Of a stretch of 64,000 bases of DNA, positions 24,441 through 33,820 are shown piece after piece. The position numbers and the translations under genes are program-made. The stretch lies in assembly GCA_964580055.1 (NCBI GenBank), contig CAZOJI010000004.1:78358-142357 (forward strand). The letters are read 5' to 3'. The notes beneath the pieces were generated by a model, which made no database searches, was not told the origin of the DNA, and saw only the letters and a program-made list of their open reading frames with translations. Position 1 is the stretch's first letter. Each line of letters starts with the position of its first letter. The stretch comes from JBDGYW01 sp964580055. Lineage in GTDB: Bacteria; Gemmatimonadota; Gemmatimonadetes; Gemmatimonadales; GWC2-71-9.

Positions 24441-27053
24441 ATGATAGGACCTGAAAGACTAACGGTAAAAGCGGGCGAAGCCCTACGAGAGGCGCAGGTG
24501 TTGGCGAGCCAGAAGAACAACCCTGTCGTCAACGACGCGCATCTGTTCTTGGTTCTCCTGAACCAGGACGAGGGCATAGTAGTGCCCGTGCTTCAAAAAT
24601 CCGGAGTCAACGTTACAGAGGTCAGGCAGGAGGTAGAGAGAGAGGTCGAGCGGTTTCCGACCCAGAGTGGCGCAGCCGGCCAGACGATGGCATCGCGCGA
24701 GTTGAGCGAAGCGCTCGACCATGCGGACTTCCTCGCGAAGGAGCTGGGCGACAGCCACGTTTCTACCGAACACTTGCTAGTTGGTTTGGTCGATGCGAAA
24801 GGGACTACCGCGCGCGAACTGCTCAGCGCTCGCGGCATCGACAAGGCCGATCTCCTTCAAGCCCTCGAGGAAGTGCGTGGCAGCCATCGCGTCACGGACG
24901 TGGAGCCCGAGGGCAAGTATCAGGCACTGGAGCGGTTCACAAAGGATCTCACCGATCTCGCACGGTCGGGCAAGCTCGATCCGGTCATCGGTAGAGATGA
25001 AGAGATCCGGCGTGTTATGCAGGTGCTGTCTCGGCGCACCAAGAACAACCCCGTGTTGATAGGTGAGCCTGGGGTCGGTAAGACGGCCATAGTCGATGGA
25101 TTGGCACAGCGCATAGTGAACGGAGACGTGCCCGAGCCGTTGCGCGGCAAGCGAATAATCGTGTTGGACATCAGCATGCTGTTGGCGGGCGCAAAATACA
25201 GAGGTGAGTTCGAGGAACGTCTCAAGGCCGTGCTCAAGGAAATCACGAGCCAGGAAGGTCAGTTCGTCGTTTTCATAGATGAGTTGCACACCATTGTGGG
25301 GGCGGGAGCCGCGGAGGGAGCGGTGGACGCGTCCAACATGCTCAAGCCTGCGCTCGCCCGTGGCGAGCTGCACGTCGTAGGCGCAACTACTCTTGACGAG
25401 TATCGCAAGCACGTCGAGAAGGACAAGGCGCTGGAACGGCGTTTCCAGCCAGTGTTCGTGGGTGAGCCGACCGTAGAGGACACGGTGGCCATACTGAGGG
25501 GGCTAAAGGAGCGCTACGAGGTGCACCACGGCGTCCACATCACGGACGATGCAATCATCGCGGCGGCGCGGCTTTCAGATAGATACCTTGGCGAACGCAA
25601 GCTGCCCGACAAGGCGATCGATCTGGTCGACGAAGCGGCGAGCAGGCTGCGGATAGAGATCGACAGCCTGCCGCAAGAGATCGACGAGGTCGAGCGGCGC
25701 ATGGTGCAGCTTCGCATCGAGGAGCAGGCTTTGTCAAAGGAAAAGGATCGCGCTGGCAAGGAGCGCCTCGAAGCTTTGCGCGAAGACCTGTCCGAGCTGG
25801 AGGAGCGCTCTCAGAGCATGAAGGCGCAGTGGCAGGCTGAGAAGGCCGCGATAACCCAGCTTCAAGAGAAAAAGGCAGAACTCGAGGAGCTGCGGGTGCA
25901 GGCGGACCGGGCCACGCGGGGCGGCGACCTTCAGAAGGCGGCGGAGATACGTTACGGCCGAGTGCCCGAGCTGGAGCGCCAGATAGAAACCGAGAAGGAA
26001 CGGCTCGAGCAGATTCAGGCAAATGCCAAGTACCTGAAGGAGGACGTTGATTCTGAGGACATCGCCGAGATCGTCTCTCGGTGGACCGGCATACCTGTCA
26101 GCAAGATGCTGGAGTCGGAGCGAGAAAGGCTCACGAGGCTGGAGGAAGAGCTGAGTCGCCGCGTCATAGGTCAGGATGAAGCGGTGCAGGCGGTCTCCAA
26201 TGCCGTGCGGCGCTCGCGCGCGGGTCTTCAGGATCCCAACCGCCCGATGGGCAGCTTCATTTTCCTCGGTCCAACCGGGGTAGGGAAGACCGAGACGGCG
26301 CGGGCATTGGCGCAATTCCTGTTCGACGACGAGCGCGCCATGGTACGACTCGACATGTCGGAGTACATGGAGAAACACGCGGTAGCGCGCATGATAGGAG
26401 CGCCACCGGGCTACATCGGCTACGAGGAGGGAGGTCAGCTCACCGAGTCGGTGCGACGCAGGCCATACTCCGTGATTCTCTTCGACGAGATAGAGAAAGC
26501 GCACCAGGACGTGTTCAACGTGCTGTTGCAGATTCTGGACGACGGCAGGCTCACAGACAGCCAGGGTCACTCGGTGGATTTCAAGAACACCGTGATCATC
26601 ATGACCTCCAACATAGGAAGCCAGTGGCTGCTCGAGTCCGAGGAAGGGCAGGAGGAAGAGGCTGAAGCCCAGGTGCTGTCGGCACTCAGGCAGACGTTTC
26701 GGCCCGAGTTTCTGAATCGGGTCGACGACATCATCGTGTTCCATAGGCTGAGCCGCGAAAACCTCGCGGAGATCGTCGACCTCCAGTTGGCGAACGTCCG
26801 AGCACTGCTGGAAAGCAGAGAGTTGGATCTCGAGGTCTCGCCGGAAGCGCGCGAGTTCCTGGTGCGCAAAGGCTACGACCCAGCGTACGGTGCGCGTCCT
26901 TTGAAACGCGCCATACAAACTCACATTCAGAACCCGCTGGCGCTCGCGGTGCTGGAGGGTCGGTTCGTGGGTGGCGACACGGTCCGGGTCGTGCCCGCAT
27001 CCGATGGGCAGAGTCTGGAGTTCGACTCGACTGCAAGCGCCGAAGCCGAGTAA
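24441..27053 (+). CDS. clpB: ATP-dependent chaperone ClpB
   Basis: An 870-residue AAA+ disaggregase that extracts proteins from aggregates together with DnaK. Order: N-terminal double Clp repeat (1-145), first AAA module with Walker A GEPGVGKT (208-215), a coiled-coil middle domain (about 410-530) rich in E, K and R, and a second AAA module with GPTGVGKT (610-617). The middle domain is what separates ClpB from ClpA. The start is ATG 24441. No CIRCE element or obvious heat-shock operator is visible upstream, only the dispersed repeat. Confidence 0.96.
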   Translation: MIGPERLTVKAGEALREAQVLASQKNNPVVNDAHLFLVLLNQDEGIVVPVLQKSGVNVTEVRQEVEREVERFPTQSGAAGQTMASRELSEALDHADFLAKELGDSHVSTEHLLVGLVDAKGTTARELLSARGIDKADLLQALEEVRGSHRVTDVEPEGKYQALERFTKDLTDLARSGKLDPVIGRDEEIRRVMQVLSRRTKNNPVLIGEPGVGKTAIVDGLAQRIVNGDVPEPLRGKRIIVLDISMLLAGAKYRGEFEERLKAVLKEITSQEGQFVVFIDELHTIVGAGAAEGAVDASNMLKPALARGELHVVGATTLDEYRKHVEKDKALERRFQPVFVGEPTVEDTVAILRGLKERYEVHHGVHITDDAIIAAARLSDRYLGERKLPDKAIDLVDEAASRLRIEIDSLPQEIDEVERRMVQLRIEEQALSKEKDRAGKERLEALREDLSELEERSQSMKAQWQAEKAAITQLQEKKAELEELRVQADRATRGGDLQKAAEIRYGRVPELERQIETEKERLEQIQANAKYLKEDVDSEDIAEIVSRWTGIPVSKMLESERERLTRLEEELSRRVIGQDEAVQAVSNAVRRSRAGLQDPNRPMGSFIFLGPTGVGKTETARALAQFLFDDERAMVRLDMSEYMEKHAVARMIGAPPGYIGYEEGGQLTESVRRRPYSVILFDEIEKAHQDVFNVLLQILDDGRLTDSQGHSVDFKNTVIIMTSNIGSQWLLESEEGQEEEAEAQVLSALRQTFRPEFLNRVDDIIVFHRLSRENLAEIVDLQLANVRALLESRELDLEVSPEAREFLVRKGYDPAYGARPLKRAIQTHIQNPLALAVLEGRFVGGDTVRVVPASDGQSLEFDSTASAEAE

Positions 27054-27057
27054 TCCA

Positions 27058-27540
27058 GTGACGGGCTCGGTGTCGCGCTCACCGAAGTTGTCGGCTGCCG
27101 ACGAGCGCGGCATGCGCGTCGCCCTCGAGGAAGCACGAGTTGCCTCCGCGTTGGGTGAAGTGCCAGTTGGTGCCGCGGTGGTGATGGAGGGCGAAACCGT
27201 AAGCCGCGCGCACAACGAGACCGCCGCTCGCAAGGACCTCACTCAGCACGCGGAGCTGCTGGCCATCCAACGCGCGCTCGCGGCAGTCGATACGGATCGG
27301 CTCGACAACGCTACCCTCTACGTCACTCTAGAGCCGTGCGCGCAGTGTGCGGGCGCGATCCTGCTCGCGAGGGTCGGGCGTGTGATATTCGGTGCGTACG
27401 ACCCCAAGGCGGGGATGGTGGGAAGCGTCGAGGATTTGTTGCGACATCCCAGACTCAATCATCGCCCCGAGGTGCGGGGTGGGGTTTGGGCGGATGAGTG
27501 CGGTGAGCTCTTGAGGGGGTTTTTCGACGCGATGCGGTGA
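27058..27540 (+). CDS. tadA: tRNA adenosine(34) deaminase
   Basis: A 160-residue zinc deaminase converting A34 to inosine in tRNA-Arg(ACG). HAE at 64-66 (catalytic Glu) and PCAQC at 93-97 bind zinc, and the MVGSVEDLLRHPRLNHRPEV segment is the tRNA-side signature that separates TadA from cytidine deaminases. The GTG start at 27058 is four bases after the clpB stop, so the two genes are probably co-transcribed. Confidence 0.92.
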   Translation: MTGSVSRSPKLSAADERGMRVALEEARVASALGEVPVGAAVVMEGETVSRAHNETAARKDLTQHAELLAIQRALAAVDTDRLDNATLYVTLEPCAQCAGAILLARVGRVIFGAYDPKAGMVGSVEDLLRHPRLNHRPEVRGGVWADECGELLRGFFDAMR

Positions 27541-27665
27541 GGAGGGGAATGACCAATTTCCAACGCGGAATTGAGAATACCCAAGCACTTGGACATCGGT
27601 CATTCCTTGTTGGACATTGAGACTTCAAACTGCCCCGCTCCCTGCTCCCCTCCCAACAAGGGCAC
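27541..27665. repeat. Dispersed palindromic repeat, right copy (downstream of tadA), inverted relative to the left copy
   Basis: 27601-27627 is the exact reverse complement of 24309-24335, and the adjoining GCTCCCTGCTCCCC mirrors the AGGGAGCAGGGAGC of the left copy. Within this copy, GGAATGACCAA and the later GGTCATTCC form another inverted pair. The two copies thus bracket clpB-tadA in opposite orientation about 3.2 kb apart. Confidence 0.8.
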
Positions 27666-27722
27666 CGGAATCCTGCCTAACCCTGGCAATCAACCGGCGC
27701 CCTTTCCCTTCGCTTCGAGAAA

Positions 27723-27810
27723 CGGACAGGGTGGGATTCGAACCCACGAGACGGGGATACCGTCTACGCGCTCTCCAGGCGCGCGCCTTCGACCTCTCGG
27801 CCACCTGTCC
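27723..27810 (-). tRNA. tRNA-Ser (anticodon GGA)
   Basis: Read on the minus strand, the acceptor arms GGACAGG and CCTGTCC pair perfectly. The D arm GCCGAGAGGTCGAAGGC, an anticodon stem CGCGC/GCGCG around loop CTGGAGA (anticodon GGA), a long class II variable arm and the T arm GTGGGTTCGAATCCCAC follow. The discriminator base is G, as expected for serine. No CCA is encoded. It reads UCC/UCU codons; it is not tRNA-Sec. Confidence 0.96.
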
Positions 27811-27981
27811 TGATCCCTGTACTGTAAGGCATTCAAAGTAGTTCGGAAGTGGGGCGAACTCAACGGAGCAACTCACATCGGCATGATCTTGAGAGTCTTG
27901 TGGGTTGGAGTACCTGCATGCATTTTCGCACGAGGGCCTTGCAGCCGTTCGTAGCTGGGTTGTCGCACACAGGAGGTTCAA

Positions 27982-28203
27982 ATGAAAAAGAATATGGGTA
28001 CAGCGGATCGTGCGCTCAGGACAATCGTAGCGATCGTCATCGGCGTCCTCTTTTTCACCGGCGTCATCAGTGGCACGCTCGCCTTGATCCTCGGCATTGT
28101 TGCCATCGCTTTCCTGATCACCAGCTTCGTGTCCTGGTGCCCGGCTTACGTCCCGCTCGGGATTTCGACATGCAAGAAACCCGAAAGTCCTCCAGAGGGT
28201 TGA
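27982..28203 (+). CDS. DUF2892 small inner-membrane protein
   Basis: A 73-residue protein with two transmembrane helices (IVAIVIGVLFFTGVI and ALILGIVAIAFLITSF) and the conserved SWCPAYVPLGISTCK tail. This is the DUF2892 family, also found fused to rhodanese domains in YgaP-like proteins. The two cysteines at the end suggest a redox or sulfur-related role, which is an inference. A strong AGGAGG site precedes the ATG. The 170 bases between it and the tRNA hold no other feature I can identify. Confidence 0.85.
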   Translation: MKKNMGTADRALRTIVAIVIGVLFFTGVISGTLALILGIVAIAFLITSFVSWCPAYVPLGISTCKKPESPPEG

Positions 28204-28244
28204 ACGAGGTTAGACGGAACGGCGTAGTCAGATTGGACGGGGTT

Positions 28245-28623
28245 CTAGCCTGCAGATGGCGATGGCAGGATCCAAACTGGAGATCCGTGGTTCCGGAATA
28301 CCGTCGACGTCTATACCACGGGTGTCGATTTGATCGAGCCGTGCGGGCAGATCTGAACCCCGGCGGCGACGATGGTTCTTGACACCAAAACGGTCTCCAC
28401 TCGCGAAGAACTGCTGCTCGATTTGTCGGCGTTTATAGGCACGGTCGTCGTCGCGGTAGTTCAGATCTAAAAAGCGACGAATGTCGTATGGGCCAGCTAG
28501 ATCACCAGCCTGGTGCTGGGGCTTTCCGTCTTCTTGGTCCTCTCCCTGAAGAAGCTGCGGGATTGCGCGCTAGCGGGCCGCGCGGAGGAGCAAACCGAGG
28601 AGACGGGTCAAGCGCCGGCATGA
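28245..28623 (+). pseudogene. Decayed membrane-protein gene with three in-frame stops
   Basis: One frame reads as protein-like sequence across TGA, TAA and TAG codons: DPWFRNTVDVYTTGVDLIEP, then EELLLDLSAFIGTVVVAVV, then ITSLVLGLSVFLVLSLKKL with a polar tail ending at TGA 28621-28623. The hydrophobic stretches look like transmembrane helices of a transporter-like protein, but I cannot name the family. Overlapping small frames on both strands are less protein-like. It follows the DUF2892 gene on the same strand. Confidence 0.4.
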
Positions 28624-28886
28624 GTGAGGCGCTGGCAGACCCACGGGATTCGTTGGTCGGCGCTCGCGAGGCATTCGGTGCGTTTCTGGGACTTGTGTTT
28701 GCCTACTAATGGCCGCGCATCGTGTTTGTGGCTGTTAAGTGCTTCGGATATTGCCGCGATGGGCTGCCCGCAGAGAAGAATCGCCTGAGGCTCTTCATGC
28801 CCGTGCCAAAGAGATCTTTAACCCGCCCCGCGTGCCCGTTGACGACGATACCGCGAAGCTTCATATCGGTACGGAGGGAACCGGCA

Positions 28887-28969
28887 CAGATAACGCGTGA
28901 TCTGTCACGGAGTACGCGTGAAATGCCGCGGATGAACGGTGAAATGCGGCAGATAACGCGTGATCTGTC
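28887..28969. repeat. Direct repeat of a 20-base unit containing an ACGCGT palindrome
   Basis: The unit CAGATAACGCGTGATCTGTC occurs at 28887-28906 and again at 28950-28969, with related partial words (TACGCGTGAAATG, GCGGATGAACGG) between and after. The two ends of the unit (CAGAT/ATCTG) are near-complementary, so each copy can form a hairpin. No gene I can support surrounds it; translations on both strands are repetitive artefacts. Confidence 0.75.
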
Positions 28970-28999
28970 GCGGATGAAGCGTTGCGTGTGCCAAAAATG

Positions 29000-29440
29000 A
29001 CGCCTTGATTGATTCCCCACTGCCTACACTATTCCTGACAACCTGAACAACCCGAACAACCCGACTGTATCACAGATATAGGCACGGAGGGTTGTAACGT
29101 CCACATTATTGTAGTCACAGTCGATGTCGACGCTGTCGATTCTCATCTCGATGTCGATACGTTCACATCACCGCTGTGGATTTTCACGACGGCGTCGTGA
29201 GCATTCGCCTTATCTAGATCGTCGTTCACAGATGCGCCGTTCTGGCAGAGTCAGCCGCTAGCGGCGCCTCCGGTGTCGGCGTCAGTTTGCCTTGTGACCA
29301 CAGTCCGCGGAGGGGCAATGCAATGGTGGAGCAAGATCTGTCCAACTCTTCACGTGCTGCAGCGCGGTCACGCTCCTGAGCGCTAAGGGGTACTACACTG
29401 CCCGAGTCTTTGTCTCCCTCGGATTGTTTGCGAAGCCGGT
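29000..29440. other. Non-coding stretch with low-complexity words
   Basis: No convincing gene is seen. The stretch includes CTGAACAACCCGAACAACCC and a TCGATGTCGA-rich part (about 29120-29160). The first copy of the CTGCAGGCCGCG-type repeat is listed separately. It may be decayed coding DNA. Confidence 0.5.
29266..29345. repeat. Intergenic repeat family, copy A
   Basis: GGCGTCAGTTTGCCTTGTGACCACAG followed by CCGCGGAGGGGCAATGCA and GGTGGAGC aligns with copy B at 29455-29530 (GTCAGTTCGCTTTGTAACTG then the same order of words). It is about 75% alike by eye and in the same orientation. Confidence 0.6.
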
Positions 29441-29454
29441 GCATTACCCCGCAG

Positions 29455-29530
29455 CGGGCGTCAGTTCGCTTTGTAACTGCAGGCCGCGAAGGGGTAGAAG
29501 GGGCAATGCACCGGCGGAGCCCTTCGCGTA
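29455..29530. repeat. Intergenic repeat family, copy B, with terminator-like hairpin for the minus-strand peptidase
   Basis: Contains AACTGCAGGCCGCGAAGGGG and GGGGCAATGCACCGGCGGAGC. CGCGAAGGG (29485-29493) and CCCTTCGCG (29520-29528) are perfect inverted repeats, lying just past the stop codon of the M14 peptidase gene on the minus strand. A related copy C lies after the C69 peptidase stop near 46590. Confidence 0.6.
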
Positions 29531-29532
29531 GT

Positions 29533-32163
29533 CTACGGCACCTGAATCTGATCCCCGAAGAACACCGCGTTCAGGAACAGCCTATTCGTACCTCTCCAGT
29601 ATCCGCGGAAATTCGTGTTGTCGACGAGCAGTACGACTGTCCCTCTCCCGAGCCGGTCAACCATCACCGAAGGCGAGCCCTGGAGCCATTCACGATTCTG
29701 GTCGGAGATGTAACCCGCCAACCACGGATCGTCCTCCACGAGCTGGGCCACGGTGCTGTACTCGCTCTCGCTCGGCGCGAAGAAGAAATTATGATCTCTC
29801 CACACCGGCAGGAACCGGCGCCGGTAACCGAAGCCAAGCGGATGCGTCGTGTCGAGATCGGCCTCCCAGATCGAACCGCCGATGCGCTGCGCTCCTATGT
29901 GGTCATACGCATCGCCATAGTCACGCCTTGCGGTGTCTTCGTCTTCATCGTCGTCCTGTGACGCGGGCTCTCCAATTCCGGGCTCGGAAACGTGCGGAGT
30001 GAGCCCGTTCTGAGTTGCCCATACCGCCGCCCCACGCGAGGCAATCAAGGTTCCGCCGCCTCGGACCCAGGCTTTCAAGTCGTCGAGCCGGTCGTCCGAC
30101 AGTGCGCTCAAGTCACCGGACACGAGCACGAACACATTGTAGTCCGTCCAGTCCACGCGTCCCAGGTCGTTCACGTCCACCTTGGTCATCGGCATCGCGA
30201 TCCGCTGATCCATCAGATGCCAGACCTGTCCGGCCTCGTAGCCCGAGATACCTTCGCCCATGAGCATCAAGACACGCGGGTCACGAACCGGCCGGAGATT
30301 CCCGCTACCGAGGTCAATCCCGTCTGCAGCCAATCCGGTAACGGCGCTGTGAATCGGGACGTTTGCCTCTTCGGCGGCAGCCGTCACAGCCATACGGAGT
30401 GAATCGGGGCTGATATTCTGATTGCTCACCGGTATAGAGATCGAGCCGCGCGGGAACGACACGTTTCCGTCCGTCGTTCGTGCGGTGAAAGGCTCGAACG
30501 CCGCTTCCGCTCTGACTCCTGCAGCCTGCATCGCATGCAAGGCGCGAGGTGCAGCGGAATTGGTCCAGTCCATGAGGTAAGCGATGGAGCTTCGCGCCAC
30601 CGGTCCGGCACCCTCGAGGGCGGGGACCTCGGAGACTCGATCGCCCATCGGGAGTCTTCCACCCCTGATCGCGTGGTCTGGCATTCCGTACGCGAGTGTC
30701 ATGGTCCACGCGGACACGTCGTAGAACACGCTGTCCGCGAAAGTACCGACACGGTCGAAGATCGAGCGCGCCAAGCGGTACAGCGGCTGGCTCGCCGGCA
30801 CGACCCAGCCGTGTCCTGGCTCGAACGTGAATCCATTGCCCTGCTGAGTCGAGTTCAGCTCGTACACCTCGATTCGATGCCTCAGCAGGTATTCGATGAA
30901 CTCACGGTTGAGCGTTGGGTCAAAACGGTCGCCGAACACCCAACCAGCTATCTCGTATTCGTCTGCTTCGTCGATCGCGGTCTCGTAGAACTCGCGCTGG
31001 TATTGTTGCAATGCCTCGCGATTGTCGATCGCGCCTCGGACGGTTGCCATGCCCGTGTGCAACTGGTTTCTGATCGTGAAGGGAAGCGTGATCTCAATGT
31101 GATGTGAGCTCTCCTGCACGAAACCACGCGAACTGGCCTGCTCGAACAGCACGGCCATGCCTCCCAGGAAGGCTGGATACGAAGACCCGTAGCCAGGATA
31201 GAACTTGTCGAAAACCTCCTTGGTGTAGTAGAACGAGCCGATGTCGTCCAATGCGTCGGCCCACAACTCCGTGAATATGAGGGTGATGTCGGTGAGCAGC
31301 CGTTCGGGGAGCAGCGGATTCCATCCGACAACAGGCTCCGGCGGCTCGAAGAAGTACGAGCTGTTAGTGCCCATCTCGTGATGGTCTGTCACCACATTGG
31401 CGCGCCAACTGTGGTGGAAATCGACACGAGCGCGACTCTCCGGATTCACGAGCAGGTACCAGTCGCGGTTAAGGTCGAACCAGTAGTGGTTGGTGCGTCC
31501 GCCCGGCCACCACTCGTTGTGCTCTCTGTCCAGCGGGTCGGCGACGAACGGTTCCGCCCTGTTCATGTTGATCCACTGAACGAATCTTTCCCGGCCGTCC
31601 GGATTCAATGTTGGCTCTACGTGGAAGACGCCCTCGTTCAGGATCTGTTCGTGCTCGGCGCCGGTGCCGGCCACGAGCCAGTAGGCCATCAGCAGCGATG
31701 ACTCACCCGCCGAGTTCTCGTTGCCGTGGATGTTGTAACCCAGGTGGGCTATTGCCGGGATATCGCCGCCCTCCGGGGCCCCCGGATCCAGCGACGCCAG
31801 GTGTTCCTGCCGGATGGTTTCCAGGCGGGCGTGGTTGGCTGGCGACGTCACGGTGAGCACCGGCATCGGACGGTGCTCGAACGTCATGCCGATGGACTGG
31901 TAGGTCGCGCGGTCCGACAGACGGGCCAGTTCCTGCATGTAAGCCACGATTCTGTCGTGCCTGGTGGCGAAGGTGCCGATCGGGTAGCCGAGGAACTCCT
32001 CCGGAGAAGGAATGTTCTGATCGAACATGACCCCTTCCGGGAAGAAGTAGTCGGTCTGCGCTTCGGTTCGCTGCGGTAACAGGGCCAAGAGACCCAAGGT
32101 CAATAGCAGAACGAAGATCGGAGGCAGACCGATGCGGTGGTGCGCTTGTGATTGCTCAGTCAT
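29533..32163 (-). CDS. Secreted M14-family zinc carboxypeptidase-like protein (large)
   Basis: An 876-residue exported peptidase. A signal peptide covers about 1-35 (FVLLLTLGLLALLP, cleaved near TEAQ). The M14 catalytic domain has the zinc pair H146xxE149 in YNIHGNENSAGE and the substrate motif NPDGRERF. The C-terminal third resembles a glutamine-amidotransferase-like Rossmann domain (VLMLMGEGISGYEAGQVW, YNVFVLVSGDLSALS), an architecture seen in large M14 proteins of Gemmatimonadota and Acidobacteria. It probably digests peptides in the periplasm or outside. It lacks neighbours on its strand. Confidence 0.85.
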   Translation of the reverse strand: MTEQSQAHHRIGLPPIFVLLLTLGLLALLPQRTEAQTDYFFPEGVMFDQNIPSPEEFLGYPIGTFATRHDRIVAYMQELARLSDRATYQSIGMTFEHRPMPVLTVTSPANHARLETIRQEHLASLDPGAPEGGDIPAIAHLGYNIHGNENSAGESSLLMAYWLVAGTGAEHEQILNEGVFHVEPTLNPDGRERFVQWINMNRAEPFVADPLDREHNEWWPGGRTNHYWFDLNRDWYLLVNPESRARVDFHHSWRANVVTDHHEMGTNSSYFFEPPEPVVGWNPLLPERLLTDITLIFTELWADALDDIGSFYYTKEVFDKFYPGYGSSYPAFLGGMAVLFEQASSRGFVQESSHHIEITLPFTIRNQLHTGMATVRGAIDNREALQQYQREFYETAIDEADEYEIAGWVFGDRFDPTLNREFIEYLLRHRIEVYELNSTQQGNGFTFEPGHGWVVPASQPLYRLARSIFDRVGTFADSVFYDVSAWTMTLAYGMPDHAIRGGRLPMGDRVSEVPALEGAGPVARSSIAYLMDWTNSAAPRALHAMQAAGVRAEAAFEPFTARTTDGNVSFPRGSISIPVSNQNISPDSLRMAVTAAAEEANVPIHSAVTGLAADGIDLGSGNLRPVRDPRVLMLMGEGISGYEAGQVWHLMDQRIAMPMTKVDVNDLGRVDWTDYNVFVLVSGDLSALSDDRLDDLKAWVRGGGTLIASRGAAVWATQNGLTPHVSEPGIGEPASQDDDEDEDTARRDYGDAYDHIGAQRIGGSIWEADLDTTHPLGFGYRRRFLPVWRDHNFFFAPSESEYSTVAQLVEDDPWLAGYISDQNREWLQGSPSVMVDRLGRGTVVLLVDNTNFRGYWRGTNRLFLNAVFFGDQIQVP

Positions 32164-32361
32164 CGTTTGACAGCCCTCTCGAGTTGGTTGCGAATGGCGG
32201 TGCCGGATCAGTGAACTTAAGCAAACGTGACCGTTATCCTCCAGGTTCCTCGCTGATTGGTTGAGTGAAGTCTAGAGGTATCCAGCTTATGTTAAGAGAG
32301 TTCTGTCGACAATTTTTGCGGCGAAAGACCGAATACCCATACGGTTTCCCGGAGGTATCAG

Positions 32362-33489
32362 ATGAGACGAGTTACGTATTTGGCCGCAGTGTTCGTTATG
32401 GCCATTGCCGTAGGGGCGGCGAGCGCTGGGTTGTTCACTGTAATGGCTCAGTCTCCGACCTTGGGAGAGAGTCAGTTCGCAGACGAGACATACTACAACC
32501 GTTCCATGGATCTGCCGAGGGAGTTGCTTCGCGGCACAATCGACATTCACGTGCACGCCGGTCCTCACCTCACGTCCAGCCCCCGCAGTGTCGATCCGAT
32601 GGAGGCCGCCTTGCAGGCAAAGGAAGTCGGCATGCGCGCCATTGTCTACATGGATGTGATGGAAAACAGCGGCGGTATTGCGTGGCTGCTGAACCGTCAT
32701 GTGGACGGCATCGAACTCTTCGGCGGCCTCATCCTGAACACCGTCTACGGGGGAATGAATCCGCGCGCAGTGCGCACGGCCCTGTACTACGGCGACGGCG
32801 CGAAGTTCGTGAGTTTCGGCGCGCACTCCACCTATCACCTGGCGAGTCAAGAGGGCAGGATGGTGGACGGCGACCCGGTGCTGCTACAAGATCTCTATCC
32901 CAAGTTTGCCGAGCAGGAGCTGGCCCGCGCTATCCGCATTCCGCTGGAAGATCCCGTCCCCGCCGACCTCGACGAGATCCTGAAGATGCTCGGCGAACAC
33001 CCTGACGTATACCTCAACACCGGACACGTTTCGGCAGAGGAAGCGTTGAGATTGATCGAGCTGGCGCCCCGCTACGGCATCGAGTTGGACCGCGTTCTGG
33101 TGGCGCACGTCGCCCGCAATGACATGACGATGGAGCAACAGCAGCAGGTTGCCGAGGCGGGTGCGTGGCTCGAGGGGACCTATGCCGACTGCGGCGTCTA
33201 CCCGGGCGGAATAGGCCGCACGCACTATTACCCGGAGCAAGAGTACATCAACCAGCTCAGCATCTCGGGGCCCGGTGCACCCCGCAATGTCGGAGACCTC
33301 GGCAGGCAGATCCGTGAGATTGGTGTGGAGCACTTCATTCTGGGGACAGACTACGGCATCCGCGGTGTGGCAACGCCGGTTGAAGGGATGCGGCAGCTCA
33401 TCGCAAACCTGCTGGACATGGAATTCTCTATTGAAGAGATCCGGATGCTCACGGCAGGCAACGCGGCAAAACTGTTGGGTCTGGATTAG
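32362..33489 (+). CDS. Exported DUF6282-type metal-dependent hydrolase
   Basis: A 375-residue protein with a signal peptide (about 1-30, ending near TVMAQS) and an amidohydrolase-like TIM-barrel: the metal motif IDIHVHAGPH at about 55-64, SFGAHSTYH, NTGHVSAEEAL, VAHVARND and HFILGTDYG near the end. I believe this is the DUF6282 family, whose substrates are unknown. A paralogue without signal peptide lies at 35242. The ATG has a GGAGG site seven bases upstream. The 198-base gap before it shows no other gene. Confidence 0.75.
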   Translation: MRRVTYLAAVFVMAIAVGAASAGLFTVMAQSPTLGESQFADETYYNRSMDLPRELLRGTIDIHVHAGPHLTSSPRSVDPMEAALQAKEVGMRAIVYMDVMENSGGIAWLLNRHVDGIELFGGLILNTVYGGMNPRAVRTALYYGDGAKFVSFGAHSTYHLASQEGRMVDGDPVLLQDLYPKFAEQELARAIRIPLEDPVPADLDEILKMLGEHPDVYLNTGHVSAEEALRLIELAPRYGIELDRVLVAHVARNDMTMEQQQQVAEAGAWLEGTYADCGVYPGGIGRTHYYPEQEYINQLSISGPGAPRNVGDLGRQIREIGVEHFILGTDYGIRGVATPVEGMRQLIANLLDMEFSIEEIRMLTAGNAAKLLGLD

Positions 33490-33820
33490 CCGACGGCTCG
33501 CTGATCTCCAAAAAATTGTCCGCCGCCGTTGTGCAACGTACGCTCGGCGTGGCGAGCGTCAGATGAATTCGTTGAGTGGCATTTCAGTGCATCGAACACT
33601 TGCCATGCGCTCTACGCCCGCAAGATCCCGCCGCGGACCAGCCTTCGAGAGGGGCATGGTGGTATGGCCCACGGACACAGCCCTTCTGACACGAATGCCG
33701 TTCGCAAGCTGGCTGAGAGATTCTTTGCCGAGTCACCGCTCGCTGAGGTTCGCTCCGGGACGTGTCGGCATTGGGACAAGAATTTGAAAGGGTGCGCCGC
33801 ACAACTCACATCGGGCAGCG
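33490..33820. other. Intergenic region without a recognisable gene
   Basis: 331 bases between a + strand hydrolase and a - strand coiled-coil gene, which converge here. Open frames exist on both strands but none looks like a known protein or has a convincing ribosome binding site. No strong terminator hairpin was seen. Confidence 0.5.

Noticed and set aside
27723..27810. tRNA near selB as a possible selenocysteine tRNA (selC)
   Set aside because: The anticodon is GGA and the acceptor and T stems have normal serine-tRNA lengths; tRNA-Sec would need UCA and an eight-pair acceptor stem.
28488..28709. Plus-strand 73-residue frame
   Set aside because: It overlaps the decayed membrane-protein frame, which is more protein-like; no ribosome binding site.
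28706..29020. Minus-strand 104-residue frame with repeated DRSRVIC
   Set aside because: The repetition comes from the 20-base direct repeats; it has no plausible start site or known domain.
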